Positions 36,092-44,139 of a stretch of 64,000 nucleotides of DNA are shown piece after piece. The notes beneath the pieces were generated by a model. The model was not told where the DNA came from and did no database searches. It was given only the letters and a program-made list of their open reading frames with translations. Within the stretch, counting starts at the first letter, position 1. Each line of letters starts with the position of its first letter. The position numbers were made by a program, and so were the translations under genes. This DNA comes from DATEOR01 sp046733475 (lineage in GTDB: Bacteria > Actinomycetota > Thermoleophilia > Gaiellales > Gaiellaceae): positions 3,630 through 67,629 of the forward strand of contig JBKPPF010000023.1 of assembly GCA_046733475.1 (NCBI GenBank). Direction: 5' to 3'.

Positions 36092-37263
36092 GATTCGCAA
36101 AGAGACTCGACCTCGTTCCCCCGTACCTCTTCGCCGAACTGGAGCGGAAGATCGAGGAAAAGCGGCGCGAGGGCGTCGACGTGATCAGCCTGGGGATCGG
36201 CGACCCGGACCTCCCGACGCCCGAGCCAGTCATTCGCGCGCTCGGGGAGGCAGTCGCGGACCCGACGACTCACCAGTACCCGTCGAACCGCGGACTGGAG
36301 CCGTTTCGCAGCGCGATCGGCGCTTTCTACGAAGAACGTTTCGGCGTCGCCGTCGAACCCTCCACCGAGATCATGCCCGTCCTGGGCGGCAAGGAGGGGG
36401 TCGCCCACATCGCCTTCGCCTGCCTCGATCCTGGCGACGTCGCACTCGCCCCTGAGCCCGGCTATCCGCCCTACACCTCGGGACCGCTCTTTGCCGGCGG
36501 GGAGGTCCATTACCTGCCGCTCCTAGCGGAGAACGAGTTCATGCCCGACCTGGATGCGGTCCCGGCAGAGGTGGCCGAACGCGCCAACCTGCTCTTCCTC
36601 AACTATCCGAACAACCCGACCGGAGCCGTGGTCGCACCGGGCTTCTTCGACCGCGTGGTCGAGTTCGCACGCGCGAACGACGTGATCGTCGTCCACGACA
36701 ACGCCTATTCCGAGATTTTCTTCGACGGCTACGAGGCACCGAGCTTCCTCGCCACGAGGGGCGCCAAGGACGTCGGCGTCGAGATTTTCTCGCTCTCCAA
36801 GGGCTGGAACATGACCGGCTGGCGGGTCGGCTGGGTGGCGGGAAACGCCGGCGTCGTCGAGGAGTTCCGGCGCCTGAAGACCAATCTCGATTCAGGCATG
36901 TTCGACGCACTCCAGCTGGCCGGTAGAGCTGCGCTCACGGAGTCGCGCAGCTTCCCCGCCGAGATGTCGGCCGTGTACCGTCGCCGTCGCAACCTGATGA
37001 TCGAAGCGCTCGCACGCATCGGCCTTCCGGCCGAACCGCCGCAGGCGACGCCCTACATCTGGGTCCGCGTGCCTGATGGGCACACCTCCGAGACGTTCAC
37101 CGAGCTCGTCCTCGAGGAAGCCGGAGTCGTGGTCTCGCCGGGCCCGTCGTTCGGGCCGAGCGGAGAGGGCTACGTGCGCATCTCGCTGACCGTCGCCGAC
37201 GAGCGGCTCGCGGAGGCGGCTTCCCGAATCGCAACTTCGCTCCGGGTCGAGGCGGGGGCATAA
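36088..37263 (+). CDS. dapL: LL-diaminopimelate aminotransferase (DapL-like)
   Basis: PLP aminotransferase of fold type I, 391 residues, opening MRFAKRLDLVPPYLFAELE as in DapL2-type enzymes. GIGDPDLPTPE, NYPNNPTGA and the PLP lysine motif SLSKGWNMTGWRVGW (Lys238) are present. DapL converts tetrahydrodipicolinate directly to LL-DAP, bypassing acylated intermediates. Coupling to dapF (ATGA overlap) strongly favours the DAP role over generic aspartate aminotransferase, though a succinyl-DAP aminotransferase (DapC) cannot be excluded from sequence alone. Confidence 0.88.
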   Translation: MRFAKRLDLVPPYLFAELERKIEEKRREGVDVISLGIGDPDLPTPEPVIRALGEAVADPTTHQYPSNRGLEPFRSAIGAFYEERFGVAVEPSTEIMPVLGGKEGVAHIAFACLDPGDVALAPEPGYPPYTSGPLFAGGEVHYLPLLAENEFMPDLDAVPAEVAERANLLFLNYPNNPTGAVVAPGFFDRVVEFARANDVIVVHDNAYSEIFFDGYEAPSFLATRGAKDVGVEIFSLSKGWNMTGWRVGWVAGNAGVVEEFRRLKTNLDSGMFDALQLAGRAALTESRSFPAEMSAVYRRRRNLMIEALARIGLPAEPPQATPYIWVRVPDGHTSETFTELVLEEAGVVVSPGPSFGPSGEGYVRISLTVADERLAEAASRIATSLRVEAGA

Positions 37264-37264
37264 T
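37259..37264 (+). promoter_or_regulatory. -10 box before hflX, overlapping the dapL stop
   Basis: CATAAT ends 6 nt before the hflX GTG; the TAA inside it is the dapL stop codon. Confidence 0.4.
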
Positions 37265-37270
37265 CCGGGT

Positions 37271-38581
37271 GTGACCCACCACCAGCCGGATCCCGCGCCC
37301 GGGGCCGAGCCGGAGCGCGGCTTCCTCGTCGCCGTGCTGGCCCAGGGCGTTGACGAACAGGACGAGCTTGCCGAGATGCGGGAGCTTCTGCGCACCGCGG
37401 GCGTGGAGCCCGTGGGAGAGCTCTTGCAGCGCCGCCCTGCGCCGGATCCGCGCACCTATGTGGGGAAGGGCAAGCTCGTCGAGCTGAAGCAGGCGGTCGG
37501 CGGTTCTGACGCCGAGTCCCTCGTCGTCGACGACGACCTGGATCCGGGCCAGCAGCGCCGCCTCGAGGACGAGCTCAAGCTGCGCGTGGTCGACCGCACG
37601 CAGCTCATCCTCGACATATTCGCCCAGCACGCGACGAGCGCAGAAGGCAAGCTCCAGGTCGAGCTGGCGCAGCTCGAATACAACCTGCCGCGGATGCGCG
37701 GCATGTGGCAACACCTCGAGCGCCTCGGCGGCGGCATCGGGACGCGCGGCCCCGGCGAGTCGCAGCTCGAGACGGACCGCCGGCTCGCACGGCGGCGCAT
37801 CGGCCAGCTCAGGCGCCGGCTCAAGGAGCTCGAGCGCCGGCGCGACACGCAGCGCAAGGCACGCCGTCGCGGGGAGACACCCGTCGTCGCGCTCGCGGGG
37901 TATACGAACGCGGGCAAGTCGACCCTTCTGAACGCGCTGACGGATGCCTCGGTCTCCGTCGACGACAGGCTCTTCGAGACTCTGGACCCGACCACACGTG
38001 GGTTCGCTCACGAGGGCCGCCGCTACCTCGTGACCGACACGGTCGGCTTCATCCGGCGCCTCCCGCACCAGCTCGTGGAAGGCTTCGCTGCCACCCTCGA
38101 AGAGACGCTGACCTCCGATCTGGTCCTGCACGTCGCGGACGCCTCGGCAACGGACGAGCATCTGGACGACACCATCGCCGCCGTCGAGTCCGTGCTCGCG
38201 GAGATCGGCGGGTCCGAGCTCCCCGTCGAGCTCCTGCTGAACAAGATCGACGCCGTCGACCCCTTGAGGCGCCGCCGCCTCGCCAACCGCTTCCCGGGCG
38301 CACTCGAGGTCTCGGCGCTCACCGGCGAAGGGCTCGACGAGCTCAAAGGCCGCATCGCAACGCGGTTTGCGGAGCGCCTGCGCCCGGTTCGCCTCCTCGT
38401 CCCCTTCGACGAGGGCCGCATCCTCGCCGAGCTCTACGAGCTCGGTGCGCCGATCGACGAGCGGCTGGACACGCCCGAGGGGGTCGTGGTCCTGGCCCAG
38501 CTTCCGCAGCGGGAGGTCCCTCGCTTCGCGCCGTACCTCGTCGCCGAGCCTGCCGCCGGCGCGAAGGCGCGCGGCCGGTGA
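37271..38581 (+). CDS. hflX: Ribosome-associated GTPase HflX
   Basis: 436 residues: the N-terminal HflX domain with the glycine-rich segment RGPGESQLETDRR, then a G domain with G1 GYTNAGKSTLLNAL, G3 DTVGFIRRLPHQLV and G4 NKID. HflX splits stalled or heat-damaged ribosomes. GTG start at 37271. Its TGA overlaps the dut start (GTGA), which links the two in one transcript. Confidence 0.96.
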   Translation: MTHHQPDPAPGAEPERGFLVAVLAQGVDEQDELAEMRELLRTAGVEPVGELLQRRPAPDPRTYVGKGKLVELKQAVGGSDAESLVVDDDLDPGQQRRLEDELKLRVVDRTQLILDIFAQHATSAEGKLQVELAQLEYNLPRMRGMWQHLERLGGGIGTRGPGESQLETDRRLARRRIGQLRRRLKELERRRDTQRKARRRGETPVVALAGYTNAGKSTLLNALTDASVSVDDRLFETLDPTTRGFAHEGRRYLVTDTVGFIRRLPHQLVEGFAATLEETLTSDLVLHVADASATDEHLDDTIAAVESVLAEIGGSELPVELLLNKIDAVDPLRRRRLANRFPGALEVSALTGEGLDELKGRIATRFAERLRPVRLLVPFDEGRILAELYELGAPIDERLDTPEGVVVLAQLPQREVPRFAPYLVAEPAAGAKARGR

Positions 38582-39015
38582 TCGAGCTGGAGATCCAGCG
38601 CCTCCGGGAGGACGCGCGGGTGCCGGAACGCGCCTACGACGGCGATGCCGGCCTCGACCTCGCCGCCTGCGACGAGGTCAGGCTCGCCCCGGGCGAGCGG
38701 GCGCTCGTCGGCACGGGGCTCGCCGTGGCGATCCCCGAGGGGTATGCAGGCTTCGTCCAACCGCGGTCGGGCCTCGCGGCCCGGCACGGGATCGCGGTCG
38801 TCAACTCGCCCGGCCTGATCGACTCGGGCTATCGCGGCGAGATCAAGGTCGTGCTCCTGAACACCGACAGCGAGAGGACGTTCGTCGCCGAGCCGGGCGA
38901 GAGGATCGCCCAGCTCGTCGTTCTGCCCGTTCCCGAGGTAGCAGTCCGCGAGGTGGACGAGCTGCCTGGGAGCGAGCGGGGCGTTCGCGGCTTCGGCTCG
39001 TCGCAAACCGCGTGA
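38578..39015 (+). CDS. dut: Deoxyuridine 5'-triphosphate nucleotidohydrolase
   Basis: Hydrolyses dUTP to dUMP, keeping uracil out of DNA. 145 residues with all five trimeric dUTPase motifs: DAGLDLAA, PRSGLA, GLIDSGYRGEI, GERIAQLVVLP and the C-terminal RGVRGFGSS arm that closes the active site. GTG start inside the hflX stop. Followed by a Nudix hydrolase with a TGATG overlap, a plausible nucleotide-pool sanitation pair. Confidence 0.97.
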   Translation: MIELEIQRLREDARVPERAYDGDAGLDLAACDEVRLAPGERALVGTGLAVAIPEGYAGFVQPRSGLAARHGIAVVNSPGLIDSGYRGEIKVVLLNTDSERTFVAEPGERIAQLVVLPVPEVAVREVDELPGSERGVRGFGSSQTA

Positions 39016-39464
39016 TGGAGCCGAGAATCAGGGTTTCGGCCGTTCTCCGGCGCGAGCGCCGGACCCTCCTCATCCGCCAGGAGAAGCCGGGCAAGGAGTA
39101 CTGGATGCTCCCCGGCGGCGGCGTCGACGCGGGGGAGACACTCCTCCAGGCTTTGAAGCGTGAGCTGGCCGAGGAGTGCGGGATCGACGAGGAATTTCCC
39201 CTCGAGGGGCCGATCGCGGTCGTCGAGTCGATCGCACCCCAGGGGCTCCCGGCCAAGCACGTCGTCCACATCGTCTTCGCCGGCTACCTCGGAGGTCGTT
39301 CCCTCGAGGCAGTGACGTCGAAGGACGCCGCCATTCGCGGCCACCGCCTCTTCGGCGGGGAGGAGCTTCTGGGGCTGCCCGTGCACCCGCCGATCCAGCG
39401 GTTCCTGGAGCGCTGGCAGCCGGGAGACCCCGTCGTCTACCTCGGCGCCATGTGGGCTCCGTGA
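39015..39464 (+). CDS. Nudix hydrolase
   Basis: 149 residues with a perfect Nudix box GX5EX7REUXEEXGU: it starts GGVDAGE and ends RELAEECGI (residues about 36-58). Substrate unknown; nucleoside diphosphate derivatives or oxidised nucleotides are likely given linkage to dut. ATG at 39015 overlaps the dut stop. The last 28 bp overlap the convergent cyclase gene. Confidence 0.94.
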   Translation: MEPRIRVSAVLRRERRTLLIRQEKPGKEYWMLPGGGVDAGETLLQALKRELAEECGIDEEFPLEGPIAVVESIAPQGLPAKHVVHIVFAGYLGGRSLEAVTSKDAAIRGHRLFGGEELLGLPVHPPIQRFLERWQPGDPVVYLGAMWAP

Positions 39465-40237
39465 CCCGTAACGCCCAGCACGACCGCTTCCAGAGCTTCC
39501 GACCGGCCGCGTAGCTCCAGATTGCGTGTCTCGAGGCCTTCGGTCTCCACACCTGCTGCCGCTGCGGCGACCGTGGAAACGAGTATCTCCCCGGCGTCCG
39601 CGACACCGGCGAGCCGTGCAGCTGCGTTGACGGGGTCGCCGAGCGCCGTGAAGTCGAGCGCCTCCTCTTCGCCGACGGTCCCGATATAGGCGTTTCCGAC
39701 ATGTACGCCGGCGCCCAGTGGAAGCCAGGGCGCGCCCTCCTCGTGGCCGGTTCGGATCAGAAGCTCACGGGCGGTATCCACGGCGTCGGCCGCATGGTCG
39801 GCGCCCGCGAAGCCGGGGATGAAGAGCGCCACGAGCTCGTCCCCTGCGAACTTGTCGACGATGCCGTTCCGGGCGTCGACAGCGGCGGCGGCCTCGGCAT
39901 AGAACCGCGCCATCAGCCTGCGGAATCCATCTGCGCCGACGCTCTCAGCGAGCGCGGTCGACCCGCGGACGTCGGCGAAGAGAAACGTGGCTTCCACCTC
40001 GGCGCCGCCCGGTCGCTTCCGGAGCGCATGGATGCAGCCGTTGCAGATGCGACGGTTGATGTGGGAAGGGCCGAACCCGAGGAAGCGAAGGACGTTGCCC
40101 GGGCGCCCAAACGGAGTGTCACAGAGCTTGCAACGCGGATCCGAAGGAATCGCGCGGCTGATCCGCCGCACCGTCGGGTTCCAACAGAAATGGCCGCGCC
40201 TCTCACCCATCAGGACGCGGCGCCATTCCTCGTCCAC
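39437..40237 (-). CDS. Class III adenylate/guanylate cyclase with N-terminal cysteine motif
   Basis: 266 residues. N-terminal module with two CxxC pairs (DPRCKLCDTPF and NRRICNGCIHAL), probably zinc-binding, followed by a CHD catalytic domain: FADVRGSTALAE (first metal Asp), VDKFAGDELVALF (second metal Asp) and TALGDPVNAAARLA. This 'DPRCKLC' cyclase type is common in actinobacteria and produces cAMP or cGMP; which one cannot be stated. No transmembrane segment. GTG start at 40237; a second start (ATG at 40210) is possible. Confidence 0.9.
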   Translation of the reverse strand: MDEEWRRVLMGERRGHFCWNPTVRRISRAIPSDPRCKLCDTPFGRPGNVLRFLGFGPSHINRRICNGCIHALRKRPGGAEVEATFLFADVRGSTALAESVGADGFRRLMARFYAEAAAAVDARNGIVDKFAGDELVALFIPGFAGADHAADAVDTARELLIRTGHEEGAPWLPLGAGVHVGNAYIGTVGEEEALDFTALGDPVNAAARLAGVADAGEILVSTVAAAAAGVETEGLETRNLELRGRSEALEAVVLGVTGHGAHMAPR

Positions 40238-40312
40238 TGAGCTCTTGGATTTGCGTTTGAGCGTGCCCGCCTCCCGCGTTCCACTCGATGATACGAGAGA
40301 GGAACGGGCGAC

Positions 40313-41263
40313 TCAGATGCGCTCGGCGCGGGTGCGGGGGTCGAGCGCGTCCCGAAGGCCGTCGGCGATGAAGTTCGCGCAGAGAACGAGCATGGCGATG
40401 GCCATGCTCGGCACGAAGAGTACGAGAGGATGGAGGACGAACGCGGCCCGGCCGTCCTGGGCGATCGAGCCCCATGAGGCCGTCGGCGGGTTGATCCCGA
40501 GTCCGATGAACGAGAGGAAGGCTTCGCCAAGGACGACTCCGGGCAGGTCGAGGAAGGCCGCGATGATGAGCACGCCGAGCGTGTTCGGCAGCAGGTGGCG
40601 GCTGAGAATCCGGTACCAGCGCGCGCCGACGGCGCGGGCAGCGCTGACGTACTCGTTCTGCTTCAGCGTCGTCACCTGGCCCCTGACGATTCGCGCGGTG
40701 GTGAGCCAGCTCGCGATCGTGAGCGCCGCGACCATCGTCCAGAACGTGACCTCGCCGCTCGGGCTCAGGATCTGCGTCGTGATGATGGCGAATGGGAGGT
40801 AGGGGAGACCGTAGAGCGCGTCGAGGAGACGCATGAGAACGTCGTCCACGGCCCCCCCGAGGAAGCCGGCGATCGAGCCGTAAACGACGCCGACGGTCAG
40901 GATCGCGATCGTCCCCGCGAAGCCGATCGCGATCGAGATCCGCCCGCCCACCGCGATGCGGGTGTAGAGGTCGCGGCCGAACTTGTCCGTCCCGAACGGA
41001 TGATCGAGGCTCGCAGGCAGGTAGGCATCCTTGAAGTTGACCGCGTTCGGATCGTACGGCGAGACGAACGGCACGATCACGCAGTAGAGAACGATGACGC
41101 CGAAGATGACCGAGGCAGCCACGGCCGCGCGGTTGCGGGTGAAGCGGACGAACGCGTCCTGCCAGAGGCCCGTTCGCCGGAGCGGCCCACCGGCTGCAGC
41201 TACTGGGGTCTCGGCGCCCAGCTCTCCGTGGGGAAGGGCGACTTCTCGGTGGTCGACGGCCAT
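40313..41263 (-). CDS. ABC transporter permease, DppC/OppC type (orphan)
   Basis: 316 residues, six transmembrane helices with the OppC_N segment near the start (FTRNRAAVAASVIFGVIVLY), the HPFGTDKFGRDLYTRIAVGGR block and the EAA-loop AARAVGARWYRILSRHLLPNT. It should form a heterodimeric peptide (or nickel/oligosaccharide) import channel with a DppB-type partner. No DppB, ATPase or binding protein gene lies beside it here, so its partners must be elsewhere or it is a remnant. ATG at 41263 chosen over TTG at 41272. Confidence 0.9.
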   Translation of the reverse strand: MAVDHREVALPHGELGAETPVAAAGGPLRRTGLWQDAFVRFTRNRAAVAASVIFGVIVLYCVIVPFVSPYDPNAVNFKDAYLPASLDHPFGTDKFGRDLYTRIAVGGRISIAIGFAGTIAILTVGVVYGSIAGFLGGAVDDVLMRLLDALYGLPYLPFAIITTQILSPSGEVTFWTMVAALTIASWLTTARIVRGQVTTLKQNEYVSAARAVGARWYRILSRHLLPNTLGVLIIAAFLDLPGVVLGEAFLSFIGLGINPPTASWGSIAQDGRAAFVLHPLVLFVPSMAIAMLVLCANFIADGLRDALDPRTRAERI

Positions 41264-41321
41264 CAGTAGCAAAAGACGTTACAGGACTGACGAAGTTAGA
41301 CTGATTCCGGAGAAAAGTCCA

Positions 41322-41876
41322 GTGGTCCTTCCGCACGAAAGAGACTCGATCGCCCTTGCCGTCGCCCTGGCGAACACCTGGGACGTCCTGAACGACCCGC
41401 CAGAGCACCTCGACGACGTCGAGATGCTGCGGCTCATCCTGCGCGCGTTCGAGCTCCACGACGAGGCGGGGCGGGCGAGGGAAGGCGACCTGGCGCCCCT
41501 TCGCGCGATGCGCGACCGCATCCGGACCGCCTTCGGAGCGGCCGACGAAGCAGCGGCCGTCGAGGAGCTGAACGCATTGGCGCGCGAAGCCGGGGCGATC
41601 CCGCAGCTCGCGCCCAAGAACGGTGGCTGGACCTTCCGCTACGGCATAGGTCGGCGGTCACTCGTGGACGAGCTCGCCGGACGCGCGAGCATCGCCCTTC
41701 TGGGCGTGATCGAGGAGGGCGGCTGGAAGCGCTTCGGCCTCTGCGCCGCCTCGCCCTGCTGCTGCGTGTTCGTCGACCGGTCGCGAAACCGAAGCCGACG
41801 CTACTGCTGCCACTACTGCGCCGACCGGGCCACCCAGGCGGCCGCCCGCAGGCGCCGCAGGGCCCGAACGGCCTAG
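41322..41876 (+). CDS. CGNR-like zinc-finger regulator (ABATE domain)
   Basis: 184 residues. The N-terminal ABATE-like domain (LAVALANTWDVLNDPPEHLDD) and C-terminal four-cysteine finger resemble the CGNR family of putative stress-response transcription regulators: CAASPCCCVFVDRSRNRSRRY followed by CHYCADR. The name-giving CGNR is replaced by CADR, and an additional CCC/CCHYC cysteine cluster is present. A basic Arg/Ala tail ends the protein. GTG start with GGAG 9 nt upstream. Divergent from the orphan permease; 4-bp tail overlap with gatD. Confidence 0.82.
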   Translation: MVLPHERDSIALAVALANTWDVLNDPPEHLDDVEMLRLILRAFELHDEAGRAREGDLAPLRAMRDRIRTAFGAADEAAAVEELNALAREAGAIPQLAPKNGGWTFRYGIGRRSLVDELAGRASIALLGVIEEGGWKRFGLCAASPCCCVFVDRSRNRSRRYCCHYCADRATQAAARRRRRARTA

Positions 41877-42622
41877 AAGCGCCCGCCGCGGCTCCGCGCC
41901 CGCTCGGCGGAGACGGCTTTCGCGGCGGCCTCGAGCTCGTCGCCGAGCGGATCGAGCTCCGGCGGCTCGCCGAGCTTCCGTGCCAGGGCACGGGCGATGA
42001 GCCAGTCGGCAAGCCATGGGTTTCGAGGCAGAAGGGGGCCGTGGAGGTACGTGCCCACGGCGCCGGCTACGCGGCAGCCCTCGAATCCGTCCTTGCCGTT
42101 GTTCCCGAAGCCCGAAACGACGCGACCGAGCGGCTCCGCGCCCTCGTCGAGGTAGGTGCGGCCCGCGTGGTTCTCGAAGCCTGCAAGCGTCCTCGAATCG
42201 CCTTCGTCGAGCTCGCATTCGAGGAGGACGTCGCCGATCATGCGCCGCTCGCCGGCGACGGTGTGGTGGGGGAGAAGGCCGATGCCGGGGAGCTCCGCCC
42301 CCGAGCGGTCGCGGTAGAAGCGGCCGAGGAGCTGATAGCCGCCGCACACGGCGAGGAATGCGGCTCCGGCGTCCACGGCTTCGATGAGCACGGGTCCCTT
42401 CGCGGCGAGATCGGGCGCGATCAGCGCCTGCTCGCGGTCCTGGCCGCCGCCCACGTAGTAGAGGTCGTGCTCGCCGGGGTGGACGGCCTCGCGGAGGCCG
42501 ATCGTCCGGTAGTCGAGCTCGATGCCGCGCCACGCGCTCCTTCGCTCGAGGACGGCGATGTTGCCGCGGTCCGCGTAGATGTTCAGATACTCGGGATAGA
42601 GATGCCCGACAACGAGCTTCAC
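41873..42622 (-). CDS. gatD: Lipid II isoglutaminyl synthase, glutaminase subunit GatD
   Basis: 249 residues, class I (CobB/CobQ-like) glutamine amidotransferase domain. Nucleophile Cys93 in FLAVCGGYQLLG and the histidine in YLHGPLLPRNP near the C-terminus. The NIYADRGNIAVLERR segment is typical of GatD. It releases ammonia for MurT, which amidates D-isoglutamate of lipid II. GTG start overlaps the murT stop (GTGA), the standard murT-gatD pair of Gram-positives. Confidence 0.95.
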   Translation of the reverse strand: MKLVVGHLYPEYLNIYADRGNIAVLERRSAWRGIELDYRTIGLREAVHPGEHDLYYVGGGQDREQALIAPDLAAKGPVLIEAVDAGAAFLAVCGGYQLLGRFYRDRSGAELPGIGLLPHHTVAGERRMIGDVLLECELDEGDSRTLAGFENHAGRTYLDEGAEPLGRVVSGFGNNGKDGFEGCRVAGAVGTYLHGPLLPRNPWLADWLIARALARKLGEPPELDPLGDELEAAAKAVSAERARSRGGRF

Positions 42623-43986
42623 GCGACCGCCTCCTCCCAGTACGGGCGCACGAGGCCCTGCTCCGAGGCGATCTGGCGCAGCGCGAGCATGGCGGTGTAC
42701 GTGGGGAGGACGACGAGCTCGCCTCCGGGCGCGGTCCCTTCGATTCCGTACGCGAGCGCGTCCCCGAGGTCCGGCAGGAGCGTGATCTTCGCGGGGTCGA
42801 GCCCGCCGTACTTGAAGCGCAGCGCCAGCTCCTGGGCGCGCGAACCGCTCACGACCAGCTCCTGGAGGGAACCGACCAGCGGCTCGAAGTCGACGTCCCA
42901 GATCCACGAGACGTCGCGCCCGTCCGCGATCTCGTCGTTCAGCGCGACGAGCACGCGTACCGGGGCGCCCGCGTCCACGAGCGTGCGAATGACCTCGTTC
43001 GCACCCGCAGGGTTCTTGACGAGGAGAAGCAGGACCGTGCGGTCGCCCGCCGTGATCCGCTCGAAGCGCCCGAAGGCCGCGCGGAAGCGCGCGAGGCCGG
43101 CCTCGACGTCGTCCGGGCCGGCGCCGAGGACGAGGGACAGCGAGGTTGCAGCGAGAGCGTTGTAAACGTTGTAGAGCCCGGGGAGGGAGAGGGACACGCG
43201 GCGCGTGCCTTCTGGAGTGACGAGGTCGAAGGACGAACCCTCGAGGCCCGAGAACTCAATCGCCCTCGCAGTGACGTCGAGCGAAGGCCGGGTCTCGTGG
43301 CAGCGCGGGCAGCGGTAGTCGCCCAGATGGCCGACGTACGCGGCCGCGTAGTCGTAGGGCGCGCCGCACGTACGGCAGTACTTCGAGTCGGCGGCGTGGG
43401 GGAGACGGTCGCGCGCCACCGACGGGTCGTCGATCCCGAACCGGAGGGCCTCGGCGCGGCCACGCGCGATGTCGGCCAGGAGCGGGTCGTCGGCGTTCAC
43501 GATCGTCCACGCCGCGGGATCGAGGTCGGCGACGGCAGTGCGCCAGCGTTCGGCGATGTGCTCGAGCTCGCCGTAGCGGTCGAGCTGGTCGCGGAAAAGG
43601 TTCCCGAGACAGACGGCCTGCGGCCGGATGCGGCCGGCGATGTCCGGAAACGCGCCCTCGTCCACCTCGAACAGCCCGAGGTCGGCCCCATTGGAAACGA
43701 GAAGCGCCGACGCCACTCCCGAGACGAGATTGGCCCCGGCTCGATTGTGCGCGAGCTTGACGCGGTCTCCGACGATCTCCGCGACCATCGCGGCGGTCGT
43801 CGTCTTCCCGTTGGTCGCCGAGATGAGGGCCGATCCCAACGGCAGGCGGCCGGCGAGCTTGCCGACAGCGCCGGGGTCGACCGTGGCGAGAATCTTCCCG
43901 GGAATCGTGGTACCGCCGCCTCTTCCGGCCAGCCGTGAAAGTCGTCCTGCCGCCCGGGCGAGCGCGATTTCGACTCGCAGCCGCAT
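42619..43986 (-). CDS. murT: Lipid II isoglutaminyl synthase, Mur ligase-like subunit MurT
   Basis: 455 residues. Mur ligase central domain with ATP motif SATNGKTTTAAMVAEI, an inserted four-cysteine zinc ribbon (YCRTCGAPYDY ... YRCPRCHETRP, about residues 200-235) and a C-terminal DUF1727 domain with the SWIWDVDFE segment. It activates the D-glutamate alpha-carboxylate of lipid II for amidation with GatD, which is needed for DAP- or Lys-crosslinking by transpeptidases. Presence supports a Gram-positive type wall. Confidence 0.96.
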   Translation of the reverse strand: MRLRVEIALARAAGRLSRLAGRGGGTTIPGKILATVDPGAVGKLAGRLPLGSALISATNGKTTTAAMVAEIVGDRVKLAHNRAGANLVSGVASALLVSNGADLGLFEVDEGAFPDIAGRIRPQAVCLGNLFRDQLDRYGELEHIAERWRTAVADLDPAAWTIVNADDPLLADIARGRAEALRFGIDDPSVARDRLPHAADSKYCRTCGAPYDYAAAYVGHLGDYRCPRCHETRPSLDVTARAIEFSGLEGSSFDLVTPEGTRRVSLSLPGLYNVYNALAATSLSLVLGAGPDDVEAGLARFRAAFGRFERITAGDRTVLLLLVKNPAGANEVIRTLVDAGAPVRVLVALNDEIADGRDVSWIWDVDFEPLVGSLQELVVSGSRAQELALRFKYGGLDPAKITLLPDLGDALAYGIEGTAPGGELVVLPTYTAMLALRQIASEQGLVRPYWEEAVA

Positions 43987-44139
43987 GCGGGCCAGTCTAC
44001 GGGCGCCGTTGGCTCACTCGATCGAGTGAACTTCCGCGCCGTCCCTCGAAAGGGTGGGGAAAAACGCCTGCTCTCGCCCATCATGAGGACTGAATTCAAT
44101 GCGGCCCGCGCCAGGAGCGCGGAGGAAGGCGAAGACCAC

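Noticed and set aside
34280..36100. 606-codon minus-strand frame across miaA and dapF
   Set aside because: Shadow of two well-supported plus-strand genes; no motif and biased composition.
40238..40312. Possible missing dppB partner next to the permease
   Set aside because: The 75-bp gap is too short for any gene and neither flank encodes transporter subunits.
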